NCBI GenBank assembly: GCA_022496205.1
Contig: WTXD01000032.1
Location: forward strand, 186,001 to 250,000
Reading direction: 5' to 3'
DNA: 64,000 nt
Source of the DNA: Gloeopeniophorella convolvens
Taxonomy: Eukaryota; Basidiomycota; Agaricomycetes; Russulales
The notes beneath the pieces were generated by a model that worked only from the letters and a program-made list of their open reading frames with translations, was not told the origin of the DNA and did not search any database. Below, one piece after another: positions 1 through 9,965 of this stretch (position 1 is its first letter; each line of letters starts with the position of its first letter). A program made the position numbers and the translations under genes.

Positions 1-1909
1 GGGAATTGTGAGATGGGTGGCTAGGCTGACGCTGCGGTGTGGGTGTGGTGCCCGGGGAAAGAAGACTGTTGCGGGCGTCGACCAGGTATGCCCGGAGTTC
101 AGTGGGGATGGTGAATGCAGGGAGGAGTAAGCGGTCGGGTGGAAAGAGTCCACGGGAGGGGCCATCTGCGGGGTTCGCTGCGCTGGGGATGTACTCCGTA
201 TGGAATGTGCAACGCGAAATGGATGAAAGGGAGTGGATGCGGCGAAAGACCGCGTTGGTCTGTTGGTTTCTGCTGCGGCCTCGCCACCAGCCCTCGACCA
301 CCCCTTTGTTGTCACCGAAAATACGGAGGTGGATGGGTGGGTCTTTGTGGTGAGGCTGGAAGAGGTGCGCGCAGTAAAGGGTGAGTAGCTCGAAGGCGAC
401 GGCTTCTGCCCATCCGATGTCTCTCCCATCGGTGTGCCACCCCGCACGGAGTTGCCACGCGCGCCAGCGACCGCGAATGGAGATGCCGATGCCGTTGGTT
501 GAACTGGCGTCAGAAAATGCTGCGACATCGATAATTTGAATAGGTCCTGGGATGGGGAGTGGTGGGGATGAGGCGAGCGAGGTTAGCCACCAAGAAAGAT
601 CGGCTCTGGTGGCACGCGGAGGGTGTCGCGGTTTGAAAGGAGTATCTCGAAAGGTACCTAAGGACGCTTCCAAGGTGGTGAGATAAGCATGGCCAGCAGG
701 AATGACACGCGAAGCGTGCATAAGCTTCCCCAGAAGGGATTCGGTCTCCGCTTTGGTGTGTGCTGGTTTCGTGAGCCACTCGTTGATGGTGGCGAGGTAC
801 TTATCACGTTTTGACGGGAGCAAAGAGACGGTGCGCGTGCAAAGGTTCCATTCGAAGCCAATGAAAGGAAATTGCTCTCCAAATGGGACATCTTTCTCTA
901 GTTGCCAGGGGATTCCCAGTTCGTGTGAGATGGCGTCAATGTCCGCCATGGAGTAAGCAAAGTCCTGGTCCCGGAGGGGAGTCGCACGCAAAGGGAATGT
1001 CATGTCTTCGTCGAACTCTTCGACGCGCCCGTCTTGAAGGGTGACACCATTATACCAGATGCGGCCTCCTGAGTGCTGCTTGCCTCCGTTCGAATGGATG
1101 ATGTCGCGGCGTGTCTTTCGATATGCGTTGTAATAGGGGAGTGCGGATATTGGAATGCGAAAGAAGGTGTGGTCATCGACCCACTTAGCAATGGGGCCGA
1201 TGCCTTGGTGTCGCATGATATCAACTGCAGCATCTGCTACGCTTCCATAAACGCCAACATTGGGTGCGGCTCCGAAGCTGGATGTCGTGTCTGCCATGAA
1301 AGGTTCTGGTCCTGAGTTCTGGAGCCGGACTACAGCACCTGGCCACTGGCTAGGGTGGAGAGGAATGGTGCGGTAGGCCTCAGCGACATCACGAACTGCG
1401 GCTTGCGAGCCTGGAGGAAGCGAGGCGCATAGGATGGACATCGCGTTGAAAGTAGTCCACGTGCAGGGGAACTTATCGGAGTCGATGTGCTCATTGATGG
1501 ACGTATAGTGCGCGGCAGGGGAACGCGGGAATGAAAAGTCCTGAATGATACGAAAGGCACCGGGCTTGTGAGGCTTAGGTATCATGGAGAGCGGGGATGT
1601 CTGAAACGGTCCAATAACTAACTCTAGGTCTGTCTGCGAGAATGGACCGATGTATCGTGTGCGCGCAAGTTCGTGTGCTACAACGGCATCGAAAGCTCCT
1701 TGGTTTGCGGAGATGGAAATACTGTTTAAGGGAGCGTGGGTGTGTTGAATGGAAGGAATGTCGATAATGAAACCATATTGTAAACCGCGCAGCACGAAGT
1801 CGTGCTTGGAAAGAAGACCAGCTTCAAATAAACGCGAGCGCCACGCGGGGACGTTGTAAGGGGTTAGAGGCTTAAACTTTCTCAGCGAGATGGCATCCGC
1901 TGGCGCCAT
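1..1909 (-). CDS. Reverse transcriptase-RNase H, partial at left edge
   Basis: A frame open from ATG 1909 to the window edge (636 codons, no stop) copies RNA to cDNA and degrades the RNA strand of the hybrid. RT motif A reads DVAEAYRTIPLHPSQWP (about 1320-1395), with its catalytic Asp. The second catalytic box is KWVDDHTF (about 1165-1190), a V-D-D version of YVDD. RNase H follows: an FSDAS stretch near 510-525, FGDNKGVVEGWWRGRSRN near 255-310, and NPADGPSRG near 150-175. The reading is free of stops and frameshifts throughout, so this copy may be young or still coding. The start overlaps the gag stop (1872-1874), so expression by reinitiation or frameshifting is possible. Because the frame has no stop inside the window, simple closed-ORF searches miss it. 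Confidence 0.85.
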   Translation of the reverse strand, partial: MAPADAISLRKFKPLTPYNVPAWRSRLFEAGLLSKHDFVLRGLQYGFIIDIPSIQHTHAPLNSISISANQGAFDAVVAHELARTRYIGPFSQTDLELVIGPFQTSPLSMIPKPHKPGAFRIIQDFSFPRSPAAHYTSINEHIDSDKFPCTWTTFNAMSILCASLPPGSQAAVRDVAEAYRTIPLHPSQWPGAVVRLQNSGPEPFMADTTSSFGAAPNVGVYGSVADAAVDIMRHQGIGPIAKWVDDHTFFRIPISALPYYNAYRKTRRDIIHSNGGKQHSGGRIWYNGVTLQDGRVEEFDEDMTFPLRATPLRDQDFAYSMADIDAISHELGIPWQLEKDVPFGEQFPFIGFEWNLCTRTVSLLPSKRDKYLATINEWLTKPAHTKAETESLLGKLMHASRVIPAGHAYLTTLEASLGTFRDTPFKPRHPPRATRADLSWWLTSLASSPPLPIPGPIQIIDVAAFSDASSTNGIGISIRGRWRAWQLRAGWHTDGRDIGWAEAVAFELLTLYCAHLFQPHHKDPPIHLRIFGDNKGVVEGWWRGRSRNQQTNAVFRRIHSLSSISRCTFHTEYIPSAANPADGPSRGLFPPDRLLLPAFTIPTELRAYLVDARNSLLSPGTTPTPQRQPSHPSHNS

Positions 1910-3497
1910 GTGAACCGGTGCCACAACCCGAGCATTGGTGACGGTCTGGGTGAGTGGAGCGTCTGCAGCCCCGTGGTCTCTGCCAATCGGTGCATAGTTC
2001 CACTTGGTTGGGGTCGATGATGCGGCCTGAGGCGGTTCTCCGGCACCGCGCAGGTCCGCCGGACCACAGGGTCGGCCTTGTGCATGAACGCGCATCGCTG
2101 TGTGCGCCCAAGCAGATGGCACAGGTTTCTGGGGAAGATGGTTCGGAACGCGGACGAAAGGACCCGCTGCCAGGGTCTGTGCGAAAGCGCTTGGTCGGGC
2201 CCTGCCGTGAGGGCGATGGGCTGCGACGGGGGCGTTTCACTGGTCCTCCCAGAGCCGGTGCTGAATTCGAGTAAGTGCGCGGCACAGGGCGACTACCGAC
2301 GCGGTGGGACGCATGATCGGATGCCAGCTGCTCAAGCCTGCAGCAGGTGGGACGCAGCACAGTTGAGTGCGAGACGAAAAGGCGGGGGCGTAGACGCAGA
2401 TGCAGACGCAGACGCAGACACAGACGCAGACGCAGACGCAGACGCGGACGCAGATGCGGACGGCGATGGAGCAATGCGTGACGGGTGATTGTGACGGGCA
2501 CGGTGATGTGAGACGGAAACGGAATAAGGGCGTGGAGCGGGCAGGTGTGCAGGATGGGATGGGCGGTAGGTGAAATGAAGAGTAGATATGAGTAATGAAA
2601 AACAAATGAGCGTATGAACAAGCAGGTGATGGCGGCGTACATACCGTGCGACGACAAGAGCTTGTCGCTCACGGTGGAAACGCCCAGCAATCTCATTGAG
2701 GCGCGTATCATTGACCAGGCCTAAATCGAATAAGGGTCGCCCTTGTGCGATGGCGTCGTGGAATTCGCGCCGCACGTCAGCAAAATATTGGATGAGAATC
2801 GCTTTGCCATGTGGTTCGTCTGCCATTGGATGGCTGTCGAGCGCCAGGAAAAGCTCGGCGTAGACGCTTCTGTACTCCACTGGCCAACCTGCGCGTTCAA
2901 TTTCTCGCAGGAAAATGATTCGTGCTCGACCGACTTGGTCCCAGGATAAGTCGGCGTCATTGATGGTCTTTCGCGAGGTTGCACTGAGTGAAGTGACAAC
3001 GAGGCCGTTTGGGGTCTGGCGGAAAGACAAATCGGCGTCGCTGTCGGTAGTGGTGTGGTTGCGGCACGCGTCTAGCGTGAAGTGATAGAGCGGGACGTAT
3101 TGTACTTGTCGGAGTTTGTCGAAAACGGCCGGGGCGCAGCGGATGTCAGCGCGGGAGCTAGGGCCGACGTTGGCTTGGATAGCGGGTAGCGGGCGCACTC
3201 CCGGGCGCGGCTCAGCCGGGTCGTGAGGTGGGCCGGGAACGGGAACAGGAACGGGAGCAGGAAGGGGAATGGGAGCGGGGCCAGGAGCTAGCTCAGCGGG
3301 GGGATAACGACGACCTGCTCGTCCCATGCGGCAATATCTGCAGTCTGTTCTTCAAGCCACAGATTGTTCAAGAGTTCAACGGCCTCTGCGACGTCGGCAT
3401 CAGCTCCGAGGATTCGCGTTCGCAGTGGGGCGAATCGCTCTAGTCGGTAGTCAGGTCGGATGCGAAGGCGAGGGTTCCCTGCGACTTGTTGGGCCAT
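1872..3497 (-). CDS. Gag-like nucleocapsid protein with one apparent frameshift and one intron
   Basis: The start at 3497 gives an N-terminal segment of about 65 residues. Within a run of six C (minus strand, near 3310) the frame must shift by one base to reach the proline-rich second segment and the conserved block read from about 3250 to 2645. A 307-nt intron fits at 2338-2644 (GTATGT donor, CTGCAG acceptor) and restores the frame. The C-terminal part is basic and serine/arginine rich and ends in Cys/His clusters: C-A-I-C-L-G-A-H near 2140, then LCTDWQRPRGC and CSGCGTGSHGASGC near 1890-1990. These resemble nucleic-acid-binding knuckles of basidiomycete retroelement gag proteins. The frameshift could be a mutation, a programmed shift or a base-call error in the homopolymer. 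Confidence 0.65.
2338..2644 (-). other. Gag intron carrying a hexanucleotide-type repeat
   Basis: The donor GTATGT (2644-2639) and acceptor GCAG (2341-2338) join two frames that each continue the gag protein. The intron holds a G-A-C-G-C-A type tandem repeat (plus strand about 2395-2462), so its length is likely to vary between element copies. Confidence 0.6.
2395..2462. repeat. Imperfect (GACGCA)n microsatellite
   Basis: About eleven imperfect units of gacgca/gatgca stand in a row. They encode alternating Asp-Ala in one plus frame, but that frame lies inside the gag intron and is not a gene. Confidence 0.9.
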
Positions 3498-4130
3498 GGA
3501 GAAGACAAGTGGTGAAAGGAGGAGGGAGAAAAGGTGTATGTATCAGAATGGGTGAAGGACAGTTCTTGCGGACGGTGTGCAAATGAGAAGAGGACGAGAG
3601 AGCTGGCCTGCAGCTAGTGGAAATGGGAAAAGGAGAGACGAGATGCATAGGCTTTGTTGTATCTTAGATATGCTTCTTGGCAAGCGCTCGTCCCTCGCAC
3701 TTGCCTAGATTATCTATACATAGTATGATCCGTTTCTGGCGTCCGGAGGACCGGTCCCCGGTTCAATTCCCGCAGGCCCTTTACTTTTACTTTCTGTCAC
3801 CCTGCGATATCAGGCCTCAGGCCTCAGGCCTCAGGACTTGCCCTCGTTGCCCCACCTTCGACCGCGCAAGTTTGTAGATCTTGTCTGCTGCGCTCCCACA
3901 TATCCTTGCTTCCTTTTCAGCGCAATTTTGTATCTCCTCCGACCTCCACGCAATTTACCCGGGCAAGCCATGACTGGTGACCAGAAATGCCAGATGGGGC
4001 CGCATGGGCGTGCTGCGCACACGTTCGCGCACGTCTCACTATGCAATGCCAGCATCACACCTAAATCCTGTAAAAGCCAGCATGGCTCTGAAACAGCCCT
4101 CAGTTCTCCTCCCACCACAAAGCAAACAGT
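3498..4130. other. Intergenic stretch between retroelement and FMO-A
   Basis: No gene is visible. It holds the tRNA-like remnant at 3734-3779 and a triple nine-base repeat of caggcctca type near 3810-3836. The part from about 3734 onward matches the inverted copy ending near 49380. Confidence 0.6.
3734..3779 (+). pseudogene. Decayed 3' half of a tRNA-like sequence
   Basis: The stretch ends in a T-arm-like segment (GGTTCAATTCC) followed by an acceptor-like GCAGGCCC. It aligns base for base with the 3' half of the fuller tRNA-like sequence at 49308-49380, which lies at the same distance (about 350 nt) upstream of the FMO-B start. The 5' half is missing or unrecognisable, so this copy is broken. 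Confidence 0.55.
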
Positions 4131-6321
4131 ATGGTATCGTCGGTCAAACACCGACCCAACCGGCTCCTCGAGTCTGTGGGTGTGATTGGGTCCGGCATCG
4201 CTGGGCTCACCACCGCGCACACGCTGCTCCAAGACGGCTTCACGAGCGTCGAAGTACTGACACGCGACAAGTCTGTCGGTGGCGTCTGGTCGCAGGAGCG
4301 CATATATCCAAGCCTGCAAACCAACAGGTGCCCATTCTTTCTATCACTCGGTACCTGCGCTGATGTTGACATAATGGTTCAGCGTGCACGGCGAGTTCCG
4401 CTTCTCGGCCATGCCGATGCGCGAGCCCGACGACTCTGCCAAGACCGGCGGCCGACTATCGGGCACCGACGTGCATCAATACTTGGACAAGTTCGCCCAG
4501 AAGTTTTTAAAGGACAAGATTCGCTTCGGGACTGAGATCCTGAAAATCCGTCGGGGCGAGCAACAGGGCTGGGATGTCCTGGTACGGGACACGGAAGTCG
4601 GCGCTGAGCGGACGCTGCATTATGCTCGCATCGTCCTGTGCACGGGGGTGGGTTCGTCTACGGAGTTGTGCATCCGAGAGCCTGACCCGTACTTCCAGGG
4701 ATCCAGCAATCCGCGCTACCCGAAGTTGTTATCTCCGGCTGATGCCCAAGCTGCGGGATTCTCTGGCCCGGTCCTGCATACAATGCATTTCAGCTCACAG
4801 ATCGACGGGTTGCTCGAGGCGGTCAAGCCAGTGAAGTCTGACGGAGATGCAGATGCACCAATCATCGTCGTCGGGGGTGGAAAGTCCGCACTTGAGTATG
4901 TTGTATGCAATACGCATTCATATGCCGTCTGACACATGTCTTCAGCGCCGCTACCTATCTCGCCAACGAAGGCCGCCCTGTCACGCTCGTTTTCGAAACC
5001 GTCGAGGCATTCGTGGCGAGCAAGTTCCTTGTGCCAGCATTCATCAGGAAGAGCAGGTACGCCATCCGCGTTCTAGTGATCCTTGTGGCTGAAGAGTTTG
5101 CCTAGACTCATGTCCATCATGGGTGCACACATGGAATTGCGCACGCGACTGGAGTGCGTACGCCCATAGTGTCTCCGGCATCTACTGACAGTGCGCAGGC
5201 GGTTCATGCACACCACTCGGCTTGGTGGAGCCTTTATTCGCTGGTTCTGGAAGTCGGGTCAGCAATATGCAGTGAGTTTCCATTGTGACCTGCCTCGCAC
5301 CTGCCGTTCACCAGACCTCGCAGCTCGACGTGATGAGCATCCCAAAAGACTCGCCACTCCGCCATAGCCGTTCTCTATTTTGGGACACGGGTGCAAGCGA
5401 TGAGGGCACTCCTCGCGCGGGGTATTTCCATGCTCTTGTCAATGAGGGCAAGATCAAACTGGTCGCTCCTGCGCGCGCGGTGCGGTTTGGGGAGGACGGA
5501 CATTCCGTCGTGCTTGAGGATGGGCGTGTGCTACCCGCTGCCGCGGTCGTCCTTGGCACAGGGTATCAATCCACCTGGAATCCCATCCTCGATGGTGAGC
5601 ATCCACTGTGAACGCCAGCGCAAATGTACTGACCATGTTGCAAAAGACGAGACGATGGAGGACCTCGGGCTGAAGCAGCATCCTCCGGATTCGGAGAACG
5701 CATATCACTGGGACTACACCAGCCTCGCGAACCCGCCTGCGTCACCGCCGAAAGCTTTGTGGGCCTCATCTATTTATCGCGGTCTAGTCCCAACGAAGAC
5801 ACTCTTCAATCGAGATTTCGCCCTCAATGGAGCAGTGGTATGCTGCTCAGTCGGCCTGACAGTGCAATGTTACTCACATAATCATGTGTGGCGTGCCATG
5901 TAGCTTTCGCCTCACCATACCTATGTATCCGAGGTATCTGCGCACTGGATCTGCGCGTACTTCCGGCGCGACGAGCTGCGCCTCCCTCGGAGCGAGCAGG
6001 ACGCCCGCGAAGTAGCTGAGCAGCATGCGGCATGGGTGCGGCAGCGCTACCCGTCCGCGCTCCGGTGCTGGAATGAAAGCTACGCGAGCTACATCGCGTA
6101 CTTCTCGTGCGTAACATCCCATCTTGGAATTCCGCGCAGCTAATCGCCGTCGTTGCCTCAGATGGCCGCAGTTCACCGATGACCTCCTAGAGGATCTGGG
6201 GCTTCGCAGTGAGCGCAGCGGGGGGAATTGGCTGACGTGGCCGTTCAAGACCATCGACGTCGCCGAGATAGCTACCCTGAAGGAAGAACGAGACGCCAAG
6301 CGAAAGCTCACGGCATCCTGA
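4131..6321 (+). CDS. Flavin-containing monooxygenase-like protein, copy A
   Basis: Eight exons with short introns give an FAD/NAD(P)H-dependent monooxygenase of the FMO superfamily. The N-terminal dinucleotide fold reads VGVIGSGIAGL, followed by GGVW. The second, NADPH-type fold reads IIVVGGGKSALE near 4860-4895. The ATGY-like motif is VLGTGYQSTW near 5550-5578. Introns fit at about 4327-4382, 4894-4945, 5057-5199, 5272-5312, 5594-5645, 5837-5901 and 6110-6160, all GT-AG and in phase. Known relatives oxygenate nitrogen, sulfur or ketone substrates; the substrate here cannot be told. ATG 4131 gives the Rossmann motif close to the N-terminus, as in the family. An inverted near-duplicate lies at 46764-48951. 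Nothing suggests this copy is broken. Confidence 0.85.
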
Positions 6322-6919
6322 TACACTTCGCGCCTTTTGCTGCTACGGAATCTCGAATCGACACTGGCGTATGAATGATGCATTCGTTCCCTTCTGAATG
6401 TTGCTCTCTGGCGCGATTCGACTTGCTTATAGACTGAACACGCGAACGCGAGATGTCGAGATGACAGATTCTTTTGGATAGTGATCATGGGATTGTCTCG
6501 ATCATGACTCGAGCTTCGGGCCCCCCATACAACGTAGTGCAGCTGGACTCAGTCATGTACACATCTAGGACGTGAAACAACAGAGCAATGAATTACCAAT
6601 CATGCCAGGTCTACAAAGCGCATAATTTGCGTGTGCTCTCCCATGTCAAGTCAAGACCCTCCAGAGCAGGCCCGGCCGGAAAGGCAAATGGGACAACTTG
6701 AAGCGATATCTATTTCGTTTCAGCGACAAAAAATGTTTGTAGTTGCACAACAAAGCGTCAACAGTATCTCCACATGCCCATGGACAACTATAAATACAAA
6801 GCAGATGAGAGCAAGAAAACAGATCGGAGTATAAACGTGACAGAGAACATTGTGTGCGATGAGTGCTACGACCTCAGTACACGCCTACAAATTCAATGAT
6901 AAGGATCTCTGTAAGGATG
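6322..6919. other. Intergenic, convergent 3' ends of FMO-A and P-A
   Basis: No coding potential or RNA gene was recognised. The first about 80 bases still match sequence downstream of FMO-B, and the last about 70 match sequence downstream of P-B, so two duplicated units abut here. Confidence 0.5.
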
Positions 6920-7773
6920 TTAGGCAATCTCCAACACGAATCTAGCGGCGCCGGTATACCCGTTCGGTTCAACTTGGATTATGCGCATCCACCGACCCGC
7001 AAGATCCCCGAAGGTTACCAAATTCGCCGGCGGCGCCTGGGGAGCAGTGGGAGGGGGCTGTGCAGTCCAGTCTGCAGCGCCCTGATGGGCGCTGCCATGA
7101 GCAGCCGAGTTCTGCGTCGGAACATAGCTTGCTGCATTGTCTGGACGGGGCACCTAGAGAAGGCTTCAGCGGCGTCAACGGTGAGTGTGAATTGTGTGTA
7201 CTGGGTCGTTGAAGGCATAGCCGTTGGCGCTGTAACCCGCGCTCGGAGCCGGAGCAGGGCAGCTGTAGCTAGGGACTCCCGGATAGCCTGCAGCATTTCC
7301 AGGAGCATAGTCTGTGGACGCGTTCGTAGCCTGTATTGCCGTCACAGTTGGCGCAATACCCTTCCAAAGGTCGTGGGGACTCATCGGGGGTATAACCGGA
7401 CAGAACTGATTGCATGCATCGCACGGAATAGTACGCTGGCCAACGGAATCCGGTGGCATATACTGCGGCCACCCGTGGGTGCTGTGAGACACAGTGGGCG
7501 ACGTCTCTCCCCACAATGGCTGCACGCCGAGGTCCCAGCCGTATGGAGACTGAGGATCGGTATCGGAAATGGTGAGTCCAACGCAGGCACAAACGACAAA
7601 GCGTGATGGGAGCTGTGACGCAGGGTACTCACGGTGTGCGTCTGGTGAGCGATGTTCAGACCATCGGCCTGCGGGATGGCAGCCTCGAGATGGTCGTGGG
7701 ATAGTGCCGGGTCCCCCAAAGGGCTGTAGAAAGCCCTCGCTTTGGTGCCGGGGCTACAGCGTTCTTGGGTCAT
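6920..7773 (-). CDS. Protein of unknown function, gene P copy A
   Basis: Three exons (start 7773; introns of about 80 nt starting GTGAGT near 7632 and about 50 nt starting GTACAC near 7200) give a protein of about 250 residues that I do not recognise. Visible parts are an N-terminal exon with no signal peptide, a C-D-A-C-N-Q-F-C cysteine cluster in the middle, a region rich in Ala, Gly, Pro and Tyr, and a C-terminal block of about 35 residues with GDLAGRWMRI and TGAARFVLEI that is kept in the second copy at 53910-54718. The C-terminal block is the best candidate for a folded unit. A TATA box lies 68-75 bases upstream. The duplication and the matching core promoters support a real gene; the function is open. 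Confidence 0.6.
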
Positions 7774-8164
7774 CTCAAGAGGGAAGATGATACAGCAGTG
7801 AGGAGTGTGGTACTGACCGCCTGGAGTACTGCAGGCCCATCTTTTATAACCGCCATGCACGCCTCGGCAGGGTGGCTAGTAGATATCAGAGAACCCAGGC
7901 TCGTTTGAGCCAGCCTCTCGGTATGGCGACCGTGCTCGAAGGGCGCAAAATGTGCAAGCCAATCACAAAAAGCTGTGATTGAATTCAAGTCGGTTGGCGC
8001 TTCGAACCAGCGGTGCACCGCGCGCCACGCTACGGGGGTTCCTAGCTTGTGCAGCTGAGTTACAGTACTAGAACAGGTGATGAAAGGTACCCGGTACTGG
8101 CGCGGCCTGCAATTACGAGATCGAACGCGGGCCCTGCTGTAACCGCAACCACAGACGCAAATGA
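7774..8164. other. Intergenic between P-A and PXR1
   Basis: Apart from the P-A promoter (TATA at 7841-7848), nothing was recognised in this stretch. Confidence 0.5.
7841..7848 (-). promoter_or_regulatory. TATA box of gene P-A
   Basis: TATAAAAG on the minus strand, 68-75 bases before the ATG. The copy P-B has the same octamer at the same distance. Confidence 0.6.
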
Positions 8165-9645
8165 TCAATAACTCGATCCCAACTTTCGATGCTTTTTGGA
8201 CTTGCGCTCCGAACCGTCCGCGGCGTCTGGCGGAGTGGGCGCAGGTGTATATTCCACACGGGCCTCTGCCTCCTCACGCATCCGGCGCTTTTTCTTTTTG
8301 GTCGCCTCGACTGGCGGCTCGTCATCAGGCAGCTCAGCTGCAGCTGCAGCTGCCTCTTCAGCCTCCACGCGTTTCCGCCGTCGCTCTTCCTTGGCCCACC
8401 GGCGCGCCTCCTTCGCGCGCCTCTTCTCGCTCTTCGCGCGCACCTCATCCTCGTCCGCACCGCCCGCAGTGGGAGTGGCAGCGGTAGCGCTGGCAGGTGG
8501 CTCCTCGGGCGTATCCACTGTGCCCCGGCCGAACCCAAACATCGCGGCGAACTTGGACGACGCTTCGATGCCCCCGCGCGCCGTACCGAGCCCAAGCCCC
8601 GCGCGCGGCGCGTCCTCGTCCTCATCGTCATCCTCGCGTTGGTAGGAGGGAGCGGGCGCAGAGCTCGGGCGCAGCGGCTGCGCGCCCGCCTTGGCAGCGA
8701 GCTTCGCGCGGAAGTAATCGTCGACCGACTGCGTCGCGATCGTCAGCGTCTGCAGCTCTGGCATCGGCTCCGGCTCCGGTGCAGGCGTGGGCAGCGGGGA
8801 GGGCGAGGCGGGCGTCGTGGGGAGCGTGGAAGACGACGAGGACGGGATGCCGAGGATCTCGGAGAGCGCGGCGGCGTTCGAGGCGGCCATGCGCTTCGCG
8901 GCGATGAAGCGTGCGCGGTGCGCGCGCGGGCTGGGGGCGCGGGGGTGTTGTGTCAGTGCAGTGCAGTGCAGTGCAGTGCAGTGCAGTGCAGTGCAGTGCA
9001 GTGCAGTGCAGTGCGGGTGAGGGGACGTACGGGGCGCGGACGGGCGCGGGGGCTGCGATGGGCACGGGGGGCGGCACGGGTTCCATCTCCCCCTCCTCTG
9101 CTGCGTCCTCCTCGCCGCTCTTGGATTTTTTCCGCTTCTTGCGCTCCTTGTTGTCCTCCTCTCCCTCCGCACCCCGCTTCTTCTTTTTCTTCTTCTTACC
9201 CTCCTCCGCCTCCTCCGCTGCCTCCTCCCCAAGACCTTCCGTCGCCCTGTGGAACCCCCCCTCCACCACCACGCCCGTCCCGGCACCCCCGCCCGCCTCG
9301 CCGCCCGCGTTCAAGCGCCTCAGCAGATTCTCAAAGTCGCGGTTCTGCTTCCACGCGATGCCGTCGGGGTCCTTCTGGTGCTGCATCCCGATCCCGAGCA
9401 TGTCGAGCTTCTGCGCGACCTGCACCGCGCTCGTGCGGCCCTCGCCTGCAGCGCCGAGCCCCTTTGACGCGTCCCAGCCGAACTTGGCGAGGTAGTTCTG
9501 GCCGAAGCGGCTCGCGTCTGCGCGGGCGGGCGGGCGGTCAGGCTCTCGTGCGGGGTGTAGTGAGTAGGCACGCACCATCGGCCCAGGAGAGGTTGCGCGG
9601 GTCGTGCCCGATGCGTTGTTTGACTTTCCTGCCAGAGAGACCCAT
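8165..9645 (-). CDS. PXR1: PXR1/PINX1-like G-patch protein (rRNA/snoRNA processing)
   Basis: Spliced from ATG 9645. Exon 1 ends ...RNLSWADD, an intron of about 58 nt follows, then a G-patch domain begins: FGQNYLAKFGWDASKGLG and the typical GIGMQ continuation. A long lysine/glutamate-rich segment with a run of seven lysines follows (9180-9210). A second intron (about 9030-8936) contains a GTGCA microsatellite. The last exon starts HRARFIAAKRMA, a block characteristic of PXR1/PinX1 proteins, and ends in basic KKKKRRM and KSKKHRK stretches that look like nucleolar targeting signals. Yeast Pxr1 stimulates the helicase Prp43 in pre-rRNA and snoRNA maturation and inhibits telomerase; that role is inferred by family. 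The third exon carries runs of Ala and Glu/Asp that are probably disordered. Confidence 0.85.
8956..9014. repeat. (GTGCA)n microsatellite inside a PXR1 intron
   Basis: About twelve perfect pentamer units in a row. They sit wholly within the second intron, between the GTACGT donor and the CCCCAG acceptor, so length changes would not alter the protein. Confidence 0.95.
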
Positions 9646-9965
9646 CGTGCGGCAGAGAACGGGGATCCGAGCGGGGGCGGTACAGGAGACGAGTGGCAGC
9701 AAAAACGCAAGGCGATAAACTTCGATACCTCAAAGCGAAGGCTGTGATGACTAAGCTGATACTTCGGCGCTCCCGCCGTGGATGGCAAGATAATAGATTG
9801 TCGATTGTGTGGTACATCGTACACCGTCCTATCTCACAACAGACGATACGTAGATCAATAAGTAATACATGCAGCACTGCACAGACAACACAAATCTTGA
9901 AGCAAACACACAAACAATCGTCAAGGTCGTTAGGAGGTCATGCGGGTCGTACTGGTAATCGGTCG
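9646..9965. other. Short intergenic stretch
   Basis: It holds the 5' flank of PXR1 and the 3' flank of the DUF300 gene. No other signal was recognised. Confidence 0.5.

Larger units (their letters stand above)
1..3497 (-). mobile_element. Partial DIRS/Ngaro-like retrotransposon (gag + RT-RNase H)
   Basis: A gag-like gene (1872-3497) is followed, with a 38-nt overlap in another frame, by a long open frame for reverse transcriptase and RNase H that leaves the window at base 1. The RNase H end carries the N-P-A-D-x-P-S-R-G signature seen in tyrosine-recombinase retroelements, and I see no aspartic protease and no DDE integrase before the edge. That supports the DIRS/Ngaro type, but the tyrosine recombinase itself would lie outside the window. 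Terminal repeats cannot be delimited here. The right boundary is taken as the gag start and may extend some hundred bases further. Confidence 0.72.

Noticed and set aside
8189..9718. 509-codon plus-strand frame across PXR1
   Set aside because: Antisense read of the GC-rich PXR1 exons; the minus strand holds the G-patch.
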